Notes under the pieces: model-generated | The model's input: only the letters and a program-made list of their open reading frames with translations | What the model was told of the DNA's origin: nothing | Database searches by the model: none | NCBI RefSeq assembly: GCF_003050835.1 | Contig: NZ_QAOJ01000001.1 | Coordinates: 827,041-891,040, forward strand | From: Pseudomonas sp. GV071 | GTDB taxonomy: Bacteria > Pseudomonadota > Gammaproteobacteria > Pseudomonadales > Pseudomonadaceae | Length of the DNA stretch: 64,000 nucleotides | Direction of reading: 5' to 3' | Position numbers and translations under genes: made by a program | Shown here: positions 17,819 through 27,249 of the stretch, piece by piece | How positions within the stretch are numbered: position 1 is the stretch's first letter | Layout of the letters: each line of letters starts with the position of its first letter

Positions 17819-18856
17819 ATGAGAAGTAACCGTAATCCACTCACTACTGCCGAAGCTGTTCGGCTCTTACCCAAGGCCGAGCTCCACCTGCATCTTGAGG
17901 GCTCTATTTCACTTACAACACTCATTGAACTGGCTGATAAGCATCAAGTGGCATTGCCTTCGAAGCTGCATGCTGAGGCTGTGCTGGAATATCGTGACCT
18001 TGATGAGTTTATAGAAGTGTCCATGTTTGCTTTCCAGGTAATGCTCAACTCAGAAGACTTCACCCGAGTTACCTTCGAAATGCTGTCACACTGCGCCGAA
18101 CATGGAGCAAGACATGTGGAGTTCTTTTTTAGTCCGAGTTCGCACAAGCACTTAGTGTATTCGCAGATGCTAGAAGCGATTTGCATCGGAATGCGCCTTG
18201 CTGAGGAGCGCTTTGGCGTTACATCCCTGATTATTCCATCGCACAACCGAATGCTCGGCGCTGAGGCGGGTATTGACTTCATGAAGTTGGTGGAGACCTG
18301 CCCTGCTCCTGAAGTGGTAGGAGTAGGTTTGGAGTTTGCTGAGCGCAACTACCCTCCTGAGCTGTACCTCGCACTGTTCGCCACCGCAAAAAAGACAGGG
18401 CTTCGACTTACGGCCCACGCTGGCGAGGATGGTCCGGCAGCCTATGTCGAAACCTGCCTCAAGCGTTTATCTTGCGATCGTATCGATCATGGTTACCACG
18501 TCATTGATGACAGCGATCTGATGGCTTATTGCAAAGACCAGGGTGTCTGGTTCACTTGCTGCCCAACGACGACTAAGCATACGACTGTCTGGAGGGAGCT
18601 GACCTCTAGCGAGCATGCAATCCATCAAATGATAGCAGCGGGTCTGAATGTCACAATCAACACCGATGACCCCGGGTTTTTCCAGACAGATTTGACCAAA
18701 GAATATCTCGCCCTCGGACTCCCCCTGGGAGCCCTCGCTCAACTTGCGCTCAATAGTCTCGATGCGTCATGGATGCCTGAGCCTGAGAAGGCACGGCTGC
18801 GAGGACTGTGGCAAGCAGAGATCGACGACATTATTCAGAGACATCAGCCCCGCTAA
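17819..18856 (+). CDS. adenosine/adenine-deaminase-family amidohydrolase
   Basis: 345 residues from the ATG at 17819 (AAAGAGA about 9 bases upstream). Metal and catalytic motifs of the adenosine-deaminase family are all present: ELHLHLEG (His23, His25), HAGEDGP, RIDHGYH and NTDDPGFF. It would remove an amino group hydrolytically from a purine or related ring in the cytoplasm. The GP after HAGED and the DHG motif recall the bacterial adenine-deaminase branch, but the specificity loop is divergent. It follows the Tsx-like gene on the same strand by 177 bp and is the module's likely first cytoplasmic enzyme. Confidence 0.85.
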   Translation: MRSNRNPLTTAEAVRLLPKAELHLHLEGSISLTTLIELADKHQVALPSKLHAEAVLEYRDLDEFIEVSMFAFQVMLNSEDFTRVTFEMLSHCAEHGARHVEFFFSPSSHKHLVYSQMLEAICIGMRLAEERFGVTSLIIPSHNRMLGAEAGIDFMKLVETCPAPEVVGVGLEFAERNYPPELYLALFATAKKTGLRLTAHAGEDGPAAYVETCLKRLSCDRIDHGYHVIDDSDLMAYCKDQGVWFTCCPTTTKHTTVWRELTSSEHAIHQMIAAGLNVTINTDDPGFFQTDLTKEYLALGLPLGALAQLALNSLDASWMPEPEKARLRGLWQAEIDDIIQRHQPR

Positions 18857-18937
18857 CACCGGCGCATAAGCGCCACTCAGCGGCGACAGCGACCGTCGAA
18901 GACAGGTACCAGCAACACTGCTCTACGGGTTGACTCA

Positions 18938-18958
18938 TACGCCGACGCCGTCGGCGTA
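18938..18958. terminator. perfect hairpin between convergent genes
   Basis: TACGCCGAC / GTCGGCGTA with loop GCC, between the deaminase end (18856) and the monooxygenase end (18982). Such symmetric stems between convergent genes often end transcription from both sides. It lacks a T-tract. Confidence 0.45.
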
Positions 18959-18981
18959 CGAGCCTCACTTACAAATGGCGC

Positions 18982-20313
18982 TTATCGAGTAGGGGACTGC
19001 CACATTGGCCGGGGCAACCCCAGGTTCTCGCGCAGTGTTCCACCGCAATACTCTTTCTTCATCACCCCTCGTTGCTGGAGGATCGGTACGACATGGTCGA
19101 CAAAATCATCCAGGCTGTTAGGCATCGCGTGCAGGTAGAGATTGAACCCATCAGCCCCACCTTCCTGATACCAAAGCTGCATAGCATCTGCCACCTGTTC
19201 CGGGGTGCCGATGACTGACAGGTGAGCATAAGCGCTCGCCAACCAGTGAAAGGCCTCACGTATTGTCATCCGGCGTCCTGCTCGGCTGAAATCAATCTGC
19301 TGTCCGTGCGCGAGCTTTCGCAGTTCGGGCAGATCTGGAATCGGGCCGTCTAGGTCATAGCCAGACAAGTCGACTTTCCATAGCCCCTTGATCATTGCTA
19401 AGCCGCCACCATCATCAAGGTAAGTCTGGCGCTCTCTGAATTTTCTTTGCGCGTCTTCTTCCGTCGCGCCTATTACGGGGAAAAATCCAGGGAGAATCGC
19501 GAGCTCGCCCGCGGCTCGACCGTGCTTCTTCATTGCTTCATGCATTTTGGCTTTGAAAGCTCGGCCGCCTTCTAGCGTGCCGTACTTCGCGTACATGATG
19601 TCTGCGGTCCGAGCGGCGAGATCGTGACCTGCATCCGACATGCCGGCTTGGGAGATAAGGGGATAGCCCTGAGGTGGGCGGGGAATGTTGAGAGGGCCTT
19701 CAATGCGGAAAAACTCCCCCTCATGGTTCAGCTTGTGCATCTTGCGTGGGTCGAAATACTGGCCCGACACTTTATCTCGCAGAAAAGCATCGTCCTCGAA
19801 ACTGTCCCATAGCCCCATGACTGCGTCGATGAATTCGTTGGCACGACGATATCTGACTTCCGAGGAAAGCTCACTGGTGTGGCCAAAGTTTTTAGCTTCT
19901 TCCGGAGAACCCGAAGTGACCAGATTGAAGCCGCTACGCCCTTTGGTCAAAAAGTCGAGCGAGGCAATCTGGCGTGCGATCGTGTAGGGGTGATGGTAGG
20001 TCGCGGAGACGGTACCGACGAGCCCCAACTGAGAAGTTACCTGACTCAACGCCGCAAGCAACGTGGTCGGCTCGAAGTGAACATGCGTACCACCCCGCCC
20101 AAAATGGCCTTCACGGATGCCTGCAGTTTGAACACCCACGCCGTCCGCCAAGAACATCACATCTAACTTGCCTCTTTCACACGTCTTGGCCAGCGAAGAG
20201 TACATCGCGAAGTTCATATCGCCTTCGCAATAATTTCCAGGATATGTCCACCCCATCGAGCCTGGATGGTTATTGCATAGAACTGCCAGCTTCATGAAGT
20301 TGTGGCTTGTCAT
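18982..20313 (-). CDS. FMN-dependent monooxygenase, NtaA/SnaA/DszA family
   Basis: 443 residues, full length for the family of bacterial-luciferase-like two-component oxygenases. Typical blocks are visible: MFLADGVG near residue 54, TTLLAALSQVTSQLGLVGT near 85, FNLVTSG near 128 and QAGMSDAGHDLAARTAD near 225. These enzymes use reduced FMN and oxygen to attack nitrilotriacetate, EDTA, sulfur heterocycles or pyrimidines. AGGAGAGGG precedes the ATG. It starts 10 bp after the FMN-reductase gene, which supplies its cofactor. Confidence 0.88.
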   Translation of the reverse strand: MTSHNFMKLAVLCNNHPGSMGWTYPGNYCEGDMNFAMYSSLAKTCERGKLDVMFLADGVGVQTAGIREGHFGRGGTHVHFEPTTLLAALSQVTSQLGLVGTVSATYHHPYTIARQIASLDFLTKGRSGFNLVTSGSPEEAKNFGHTSELSSEVRYRRANEFIDAVMGLWDSFEDDAFLRDKVSGQYFDPRKMHKLNHEGEFFRIEGPLNIPRPPQGYPLISQAGMSDAGHDLAARTADIMYAKYGTLEGGRAFKAKMHEAMKKHGRAAGELAILPGFFPVIGATEEDAQRKFRERQTYLDDGGGLAMIKGLWKVDLSGYDLDGPIPDLPELRKLAHGQQIDFSRAGRRMTIREAFHWLASAYAHLSVIGTPEQVADAMQLWYQEGGADGFNLYLHAMPNSLDDFVDHVVPILQQRGVMKKEYCGGTLRENLGLPRPMWQSPTR

Positions 20314-20323
20314 CGACCCTCTC

Positions 20324-20887
20324 CTAAACCACCATTTTGGATACTGCGGTTAAATTGCAGGCTGTTCTTAGTTCATACACTGCCCGGTCTATTCTCGAGA
20401 TGAGCGCTTCATCTGCCGGCTCACCATTCAAAAAGTCTGCTTCACAGGCATAAACAGCCGTCGGGGTAGTTGCTGCGCTAAAGAACCCAAACAACGGACG
20501 TAACGAGTGCTCCACAACCAATGCATGCTTCGACCCTCCCCCATTAGCCGCAAGGCAGACGGGTTTATGGATCAGACACTCCGGGTTAAGTAGGTCAAAG
20601 AAGTGTTTGAAGTGTCCGGAATAGGCACCTTTATATACAGGGGTTCCTACAATGAGCGCGTCTGCCTGGCAAACCTGATCGAATATGCTTTTTGCTTTAG
20701 CGCTGAGTTCGTCAAGTGACGTAGCCATACCGAACTCAATGCCGATGTCCACAAAGTCGTATAGCAGCACTTGCACACTGTTCGATTCAGCAAGGCGCAT
20801 AGCGATGGCATTGACTAGTGATCTTGTTCTTGAGGGGCGACGTGTGTTCGCGGACAGAGCGACGACCCTTAATGGTTGTGTGTTCAT
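20324..20887 (-). CDS. NADPH-dependent FMN reductase, SsuE/MsuE type
   Basis: 187 residues from the ATG at 20887, with GGAG about 11 bases upstream; an earlier in-frame ATG at 20938 would add 17 unconserved residues. The flavodoxin-like fold shows ALSANTRRPSRT (phosphate loop), then ALIVGTPVYKGAYSGHFKHF in the flavin-binding region. It makes free FMNH2 for the adjacent monooxygenase. An exact copy of the MarR-type palindrome lies 58 bp upstream. Confidence 0.87.
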   Translation of the reverse strand: MNTQPLRVVALSANTRRPSRTRSLVNAIAMRLAESNSVQVLLYDFVDIGIEFGMATSLDELSAKAKSIFDQVCQADALIVGTPVYKGAYSGHFKHFFDLLNPECLIHKPVCLAANGGGSKHALVVEHSLRPLFGFFSAATTPTAVYACEADFLNGEPADEALISRIDRAVYELRTACNLTAVSKMVV

Positions 20888-20945
20888 TTCTTCGCTGCTC
20901 CGGGATGGAAATTCGCCAGATGCAGACTGCCGAAACACTCAATTA

Positions 20946-20963
20946 TTGTCAAGGCCTTTACAA
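20946..20963. promoter_or_regulatory. MarR-type palindrome, site 4 of the module map (exact consensus)
   Basis: TTGTCAAGGCCTTTACAA in front of the FMN reductase / monooxygenase pair. On the minus strand its end reads TTGACA, a consensus -35. It matches sites at 16573 and 16775, tying this operon to the ABC importer and Tsx-like gene. No further copy is seen before the MarR gene itself. Confidence 0.75.
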
Positions 20964-21185
20964 AGAGCTGAAAATTGATACATTGGTCCAGGCTGGACAA
21001 GTCTTACCTATAAGTTTTTCGGCCCTCGCAGGCGCATTCCAGAGGGCGTGAAGCTTTCGGGAAGCTTGCACGTGGGTACCCAGAACAGGATAATCTGGCG
21101 TAGAGGCGCTTTTTAAGATGCTCAATCCAACGACATCACTGCGCGACCTTAATCACTGCCACATTTATTTGCGGGAAACAGAGAA

Positions 21186-21746
21186 GTGAACTCGATCAAG
21201 GACGCTAAGCATGAGTTATTGCAACTCATGGATGATAATAACGTTGCAGGGTTTGTAGATGTTGCAGTTAGAGAAGGTTCTAAACGACTGCCGCATATGA
21301 ACTCGAAAGCACATCGTATGATATTGATGCTGTTGCGAGTGGGCGATCTTATTACATATGATCATATGGTAAAGATATTGCGACCTCTCGGGCTGACAGG
21401 CGCGGGCCACTATCTTATGTGGGTTATATGGTTGACTGGTCCAATTGAAGGGATTATGGCCGCGCGTCTCATGGGGGCCAGTCGGGCTAGTGTTTCGGGT
21501 ATCGCAATCACCTTGGAAAAAGACGGACTTATTTCCAAAGTAGCCTCGCCTTCGGATGGTCGTGTGACGTTATTGACGTTAACCGAAGAAGGTAAATCAA
21601 AGATTGAGCAAGCCATGACGCAAATCAGTGATTCTGCTGGACTTGTACTTGAAGGGCTTACCGAAGAAGAATCTACCGTACTGCTCACTTTGCTAGAGAA
21701 ATTTTCTGCCGCGACCGTGTCCAACTCGAAACTTCGCGGTCTTTAA
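21186..21746 (+). CDS. MarR-family transcriptional regulator
   Basis: 186 residues with a GTG start at 21186. The winged helix occupies about residues 85-150: ASRASVSGIAITLEKDGLIS is the recognition helix and SPSDGRVTLLTLTEEGK the wing, both classical MarR signatures. The N-terminal 60 residues are longer than usual and rich in charge. MarR dimers bind 16-20 bp palindromes and release on ligand. It is divergent from the reductase/monooxygenase pair and is the natural candidate for the TTGTNAAGGCCTTNACAA sites. Confidence 0.87.
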   Translation: MNSIKDAKHELLQLMDDNNVAGFVDVAVREGSKRLPHMNSKAHRMILMLLRVGDLITYDHMVKILRPLGLTGAGHYLMWVIWLTGPIEGIMAARLMGASRASVSGIAITLEKDGLISKVASPSDGRVTLLTLTEEGKSKIEQAMTQISDSAGLVLEGLTEEESTVLLTLLEKFSAATVSNSKLRGL

Positions 21747-21825
21747 AGCTCTAGTCTCTAATTGAATTTCTCTTTCAAGCATTTAGAGAGCTAATCAACC
21801 GCCTCTCAATGTGATCGCATGATAT

Positions 21826-22476
21826 TTAACTTCCGAGTGCGGTGGCAGAACTTGAGACGGAACTTACGTCTGGGAATTGGCGAAACGTCAGACTCACACG
21901 TGGCCCAACCTCCAGCGATGTTCTTTGTAGTGCGTGTAGCCAGTACTTCTGGGTTTCTCCGCGCATCACAATGAGTTGACCATGATGTAGTGCTAAATCC
22001 CGCCGTTCACCTGACGCCTTGTGCTTGAACGCAAACTTGCGGGTGGCGCCGAAGCTCAATGACGCAATCACGTCATGCAGCCCCTGCGCCTCAGGGTCAC
22101 TGTGCCAGCCCATGCCTTGCGAGCCATTCTGGTAAAGGTTGAGCACGCAGGAGTTGAATCGCGTTGCAGTGGCTCGCTGGACCACGTTTCTCAGTTCGCT
22201 CAGTACGGTTTTATCCCACGGTAGTGACTGCCGCTGGACACCTGAGTGTGTGTAACTAAGCGGTGAGTCGGCATGCCAGGCCACCTGGCGCGCACTCTGA
22301 ATCAGTTCGCCATTGACCATGGCGGTGTCCGGCGCCCAGGCGATTTCCCGTTTCAAGCGCGCAAAAAAACTATCTGCCTCGCTGGCCGTCAAGACGACGC
22401 CGTAGTTATGCACGGCGCCGTCTATGGGAAGCAGATTCAGGTCCTCTGGCTGGGCCAGAAAAAGGTCTGTCTGCAT
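21826..22476 (-). CDS. alkB: AlkB-type 2-oxoglutarate/Fe(II) dioxygenase
   Basis: 216 residues. Iron ligands His125 and Asp127 lie in GMGWHSDPE and His181 in YWLHAL; the 2-oxoglutarate-binding arginines are in RVSLTFR near 193-199. NLYQNGSQG before the HxD is typical of AlkB proteins. The enzyme oxidatively demethylates alkylated bases in nucleic acids and releases formaldehyde. It is the last gene of a minus-strand series that begins with frmR, 15 bp after the dienelactone-hydrolase gene. Confidence 0.88.
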   Translation of the reverse strand: MQTDLFLAQPEDLNLLPIDGAVHNYGVVLTASEADSFFARLKREIAWAPDTAMVNGELIQSARQVAWHADSPLSYTHSGVQRQSLPWDKTVLSELRNVVQRATATRFNSCVLNLYQNGSQGMGWHSDPEAQGLHDVIASLSFGATRKFAFKHKASGERRDLALHHGQLIVMRGETQKYWLHALQRTSLEVGPRVSLTFRQFPDVSSVSSSATALGS

Positions 22477-22491
22477 GGCGTCAGGTGCGCA

Positions 22492-23202
22492 TCACTTGGC
22501 CCAAAGCACGCGACCGAGGAACGTCAGCGTACGGTCCCAGGCCAGCTGCGACCAGACTGGATCAAATTGGGTGCCTTCAATTCTCCCCTGCCCCACAGCC
22601 GTTTCGTTGGCAAATGCATGGTGCGCCAGGTACTGGTGAAACTCGGTTTTTACACCGGCGCCGTTCAGCTTGGTTTCCAACTCATCGACGGTGGCGATCG
22701 GGAAGAAGGCATCCTGGGTAGCCCAGTGGGCCAGCACTTCACCTTTAATCGCGGATGCGTCGATATAGTCCAGCGGCGGGAAGCCGTACCACACCACGCC
22801 GGCTTTCAGTTCCGGGCATTGGGTGAGGCTGAGCAGTGTCAACGCGCCGCCCATGCAGAAGCCGGTAACAGCGATGTTGGCAGTTTTTTTCAAAAGGAAA
22901 TTCACCGCCCCTTTGATGTCTTGTGAAGCCGCGTCGCCAAAGTCGAGCCCTTCCATCAAGTGGTGCGCTTCCTCTTGCTCGACGGTAGATTGCCCACGGT
23001 ACAGATCCGGCACCAATGCCAGATAGCCGCACTCGGCCAGGCGGTCAGCCACCCCGCGAATTTGATCGTTCAAGCCCCACCATTCCTGGATGACCACAAC
23101 GGCTGGGGCGTTTTCGCTCTGCGCTGGCGTGGCCAGGTAGCCTTGCAGCGCACCACCGTCGGGCCGGTTGAAGGTGACCATGGTTCCATTGATCGGTGTC
23201 AT
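22492..23202 (-). CDS. dienelactone-hydrolase-family protein
   Basis: 236 residues, alpha/beta hydrolase fold with a cysteine nucleophile: Cys116 in GFCMGGA, Glu40 in VIQEWWGLN, an aspartate in TQDAFFP and a histidine in HHAFANE. That set is diagnostic for the DLH family. GAGGAAG lies 7 bases before the ATG. Lactones or thioesters could be the substrate. In this operon it may stand in for the missing S-formylglutathione hydrolase, but this is speculation. Confidence 0.83.
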   Translation of the reverse strand: MTPINGTMVTFNRPDGGALQGYLATPAQSENAPAVVVIQEWWGLNDQIRGVADRLAECGYLALVPDLYRGQSTVEQEEAHHLMEGLDFGDAASQDIKGAVNFLLKKTANIAVTGFCMGGALTLLSLTQCPELKAGVVWYGFPPLDYIDASAIKGEVLAHWATQDAFFPIATVDELETKLNGAGVKTEFHQYLAHHAFANETAVGQGRIEGTQFDPVWSQLAWDRTLTFLGRVLWAK

Positions 23203-23262
23203 GTCTGTGCTTCCTCAGGTTGGATTGCGTGTATTGAAGGGTTTGAACAGGCTGCGCCTCGC

Positions 23263-23814
23263 TTAGCCGCGGCGCTTGGGTAACATGCCGAGCAAGATGT
23301 CGTCTTTATCGATGAAGTGGTGCTTGAGTGCGATCAATACATGGCCGCCCACCAATGCGCCGCAGAACCAGGCTGTCCAGGTGTGGATGGTTTTGGCCAG
23401 GTCATAGAGCTCCTTATTGGGCTCAACCAGAGGCGGCAAGGTGAAAAGCGTGGCCACCAGAATCGGTTTGTCCGCAACCGAGCTCCAATACCAACCTGAC
23501 AAGGGCAGCGCGACCAGTGCGATGCCGTAAAGCAGCAGGTGCCCCACTTTTGCACCGCGTTGCATAAGCGGGCTCATGGTGCTGGGCATAGCTGGCACCG
23601 GGTGCATCAGGCGCCAGGCAATTCGCACAACAATAAGAAATACCAACGTGCTGGCGAGCGCCTTGTGCGCGAAAGTCAGGCCGTGTTGTGGGTTCAGCTC
23701 GTCACGCCAATGGGTGGCAAGAATGCCGATCACCCAACTGGTGAGCCAGATCAGCGCCATTCCCCAGTGCAGTAGCTTTGCAATGCCGGTATAGCCGACG
23801 TCGTTTCCTTTCAT
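23263..23814 (-). CDS. cytochrome b561
   Basis: 183 residues with four membrane helices and the paired histidines of diheme b561 proteins: His17 in KLLHWGM, one in FAHKALAS, one in IHTWTAW and one in ALVGGHVLIALKHH. It carries electrons between quinol and a periplasmic acceptor. It sits between gfa and the DLH-like gene, 60 bp from the latter. Confidence 0.85.
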   Translation of the reverse strand: MKGNDVGYTGIAKLLHWGMALIWLTSWVIGILATHWRDELNPQHGLTFAHKALASTLVFLIVVRIAWRLMHPVPAMPSTMSPLMQRGAKVGHLLLYGIALVALPLSGWYWSSVADKPILVATLFTLPPLVEPNKELYDLAKTIHTWTAWFCGALVGGHVLIALKHHFIDKDDILLGMLPKRRG

Positions 23815-23882
23815 ACCGTTACTTCCTGGTCAATCCGGTTACGTAACAAGCCTTCGTATGGGCCCGTTCTGCACATAAAGGT

Positions 23883-23919
23883 AAGCCCGCCACCCGTGAT
23901 GCAAACGGATGGCGGGCTT
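23883..23919 (+). terminator. strong hairpin between gfa and cytochrome b561
   Basis: AAGCCCGCCACCCG pairs with CGGATGGCGGGCTT (one mismatch), followed by a T-run on the plus strand (TTTTTTC to 23923). The flanking genes both run on the minus strand, where the stem is followed only by TTACC. It may partly separate gfa from the b561 gene. Confidence 0.5.
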
Positions 23920-23933
23920 TTTTCTTGCTCGTG

Positions 23934-24512
23934 TTAGCTCGCGGCGCTTACGCCATTCAGCTTGGCCACTTGGGTCGCCAACGCGTCCATCAGGTCTGGG
24001 GACAAGCAGTCATAGGGTTGCAGATTCAGCGAACGCAGTTGCCCACGAATAGCCTTCATTTCAGCCGGTGGTGTACCGGTTTCGATGATGGACGACACAA
24101 AGGCCGCGAAGGCCGGCGCCGACCAGCCTTTTTGCGCTGACAGCTCGGTGTGCACGAAATCCAGGCCATAGAACGCATGGTCTTTATTCTCGATACGGCC
24201 GAACAGATGGGCGCCGCAGTCCTTGCAGGCGTGGCGCTGGATCACGGCTTTCTCATCGATAATGGCGAGCTTGGCGGCGTTGGCGGTAACGCTCACCTTG
24301 TCACGCGGCACCACAGCAATGACGGCGAATTTGGCACCTTTGGGTTTCCAGCATTTGCTGCAACCACAGGCATGGTTGTGCAACGTTTGCGCGTCGATTT
24401 TGACTTCGACCTTATCGGCCGAACACAGGCATTGCAGCGTGCCGCCTGCAAAGTTTTCAGCGCCTTGTTCGAAGCCGTTATCCAGTGTTGGATGAAGTTT
24501 TACGTTGCTCAC
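23934..24512 (-). CDS. gfa: S-(hydroxymethyl)glutathione synthase (Gfa family)
   Basis: 192 residues with the zinc-cysteine patterns of the glutathione-dependent formaldehyde-activating family: LQCLCSADK near residue 29, HACGCSKCW near 48 and HACKDCGAH near 94. It promotes condensation of formaldehyde with glutathione. It starts at GTG 24512, with GGAG 7 bases upstream. It follows the dehydrogenase gene by 65 bp, so both steps of formaldehyde capture are co-expressed. Confidence 0.9.
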   Translation of the reverse strand: MSNVKLHPTLDNGFEQGAENFAGGTLQCLCSADKVEVKIDAQTLHNHACGCSKCWKPKGAKFAVIAVVPRDKVSVTANAAKLAIIDEKAVIQRHACKDCGAHLFGRIENKDHAFYGLDFVHTELSAQKGWSAPAFAAFVSSIIETGTPPAEMKAIRGQLRSLNLQPYDCLSPDLMDALATQVAKLNGVSAAS

Positions 24513-24577
24513 AGTGAGTCTCCGTTACAGGGCTATAAAACCGCCGAATAGCCGGAGCATAAGGCCCCGGCTGCCGA

Positions 24578-25732
<1,155 letters not shown>

Positions 25733-26008
25733 CTAACGTAGATAAGTGCGGACTAAGGACACGACGTCATCTATGGACGCGCGTTGCGCTTCGCTAACGT
25801 CGCCAAGACCGGTGAATTCTTCACGGAGATGGCTCTCCAGCACACCGGCCATCAAGCCGTTTACGGCGCCGCGAATGGCGGCAATCTGCTGAAGCACTGG
25901 CGCGCAATCAGCCCCTTGTTCAAGTGCCGCCTCTAGCGCATCCAACTGCCCTCTTACGCGGCGCACACGGCCAAGTACGCGTTTTTTCTCAGCAGGTGAA
26001 TGCGGCAT
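25733..26008 (-). CDS. frmR: FrmR-type formaldehyde-sensing repressor
   Basis: 91 residues from ATG 26008 (GAGGG 7 bases upstream), beginning MPHSPAEKKRVLGRVRRVRG. The formaldehyde-reactive residues known from E. coli FrmR are kept: Pro2, Cys35 and His60. It belongs to the CsoR/RcnR all-helical family and represses frmA-type operons until formaldehyde cross-links Pro2 and Cys35. It is first in the operon, ahead of frmA and gfa. Confidence 0.92.
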   Translation of the reverse strand: MPHSPAEKKRVLGRVRRVRGQLDALEAALEQGADCAPVLQQIAAIRGAVNGLMAGVLESHLREEFTGLGDVSEAQRASIDDVVSLVRTYLR

Positions 26009-26020
26009 GGTTTGACCCTC

Positions 26021-26046
26021 GAAAAGTACTGGGGGGGAGTTTATTC
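26021..26046 (-). promoter_or_regulatory. candidate FrmR operator with G7 tract
   Basis: AGTACT-GGGGGGG-AGTTTA, the run of seven G at 26031-26037 just upstream of frmR. FrmR/RcnR operators are known as a G/C tract flanked by AT-rich inverted sequences; the position and composition fit. Confidence 0.5.
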
Positions 26047-26156
26047 CTGAGGGCGCGCTGTGATTAGGGCGCGAATCGGCGGCACAGTTGGGTCGTTTTG
26101 TTTGTAATCGCGAGTCGATATACAACGACGTGCGTGCCACATACGACGTAAAAAAC

Positions 26157-26217
26157 TCGAGGCTGAAGCCTCTCCCACAGGACCGGTAATCGACTGTGGG
26201 AGAGGCTTCAGCCTCGA
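26157..26217. repeat. REP-like perfect inverted repeat
   Basis: A 24-bp left arm (26157-26180, beginning TCGAGGCTGAAGCC) has an exact reverse complement at 26194-26217 across a 13-bp spacer. The GTGGGAGAGGCTT core is like repeats dispersed between Pseudomonas genes. It lies between frmR and catA and may also stop transcription from either side. Confidence 0.75.
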
Positions 26218-26266
26218 CTCCTGGAAAACACAGCTGGGTTACGCGGCTTGCTTGCTGCGCGCGCTG

Positions 26267-27202
26267 TTAGTCCTGAAGCGCCCTTGGACGAAGGCTACGT
26301 TGCTCGTCAGTGGTGTCATCGGCCTTCTGCAGTTGGAAGTTAAACGACAGTTCGGCAAAGCGCCCTGCTACGCCGCGTTCGGCAGCCCGCGCCGCGTCTT
26401 CGACAAAGGTCACCTCGCCAATCAAACCGTCACGGGTGGCATAGGCGAAGTCATCCCACAGGTATTTGTCGCCGGACAAATTGATCTGTGTAGTCAGATG
26501 GCGGTAGCCCGGAGCGGAGATGAAGTAGTGAATATGCGCCGGACGCTGGCCGTGGCGGCCGAGCAAATTCAGGCACTCCTGCGTTGGCCCTTGCGGGTCG
26601 CAGCCATAACCGGACGGTACGATGCTGCGTGCACGGTAACGCCCCTCAGCGTCGGTAATAATCCGCCGGCGCAGGTTGTAGTCAGACTGGCTTTTGTCGA
26701 AGTAGGAGTAGTTGCCCTTCGAATCGGCCTGCCACAGATCGACAGTGGCGCCGGCAATAGGTTTGCCCTCCAGATCCAGCACTTGGCCTTCGACAAAGAA
26801 CGGCGTGGCAACGCCGTCTTCGCTGCCATCGTCCATCCGCGCCTCACCTTCAGACAGTGGCGCTCCAGCCACATAAAGGGGGCCTTCGATGGTGCGCGGT
26901 GTGCCGCCGACCAAGCCAACCTCAGCATCTTTGGCATCGTTAAGCATATCGAGGAAGTGTTCGACGCCCAGCCCGGCGATCAATAACGCCGCCTCGCTGC
27001 GACTGCCAAGACGGTTGAGGTAATCGATGGTGCTCCAGAACTCGTCGTCGGTGACTTCCAGGTCTTCGATAAGTTTGGCGGTGTCCTGCAGAACGCGCAG
27101 CAGAATGCGTTTTACCCGCGGGCTACCTTGGTCGTTGTCGTAGCCTGCGGCTTGTTCGAAAAAGAGCTGAATAGCGGGCTGGTGGGAAATGCGTACGGTC
27201 AT
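26267..27202 (-). CDS. catA: catechol 1,2-dioxygenase
   Basis: 311 residues, intradiol dioxygenase. The iron ligands are Tyr165 (KGNYSYFD), Tyr199 (SGYGCDP), His223 and His225 (PAHIHYF). The N-terminal helical linker domain and the EGPLYVAGAP block are typical. It opens catechol to cis,cis-muconate. It is last in catBCA, 47 bp after catC. A second full-length copy lies at 32462. Confidence 0.95.
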   Translation of the reverse strand: MTVRISHQPAIQLFFEQAAGYDNDQGSPRVKRILLRVLQDTAKLIEDLEVTDDEFWSTIDYLNRLGSRSEAALLIAGLGVEHFLDMLNDAKDAEVGLVGGTPRTIEGPLYVAGAPLSEGEARMDDGSEDGVATPFFVEGQVLDLEGKPIAGATVDLWQADSKGNYSYFDKSQSDYNLRRRIITDAEGRYRARSIVPSGYGCDPQGPTQECLNLLGRHGQRPAHIHYFISAPGYRHLTTQINLSGDKYLWDDFAYATRDGLIGEVTFVEDAARAAERGVAGRFAELSFNFQLQKADDTTDEQRSLRPRALQD

Positions 27203-27249
27203 GGTTGGGTCCTTATCTTGTTTTTATGGGGCGCAAAGTCAGTCAGGTT

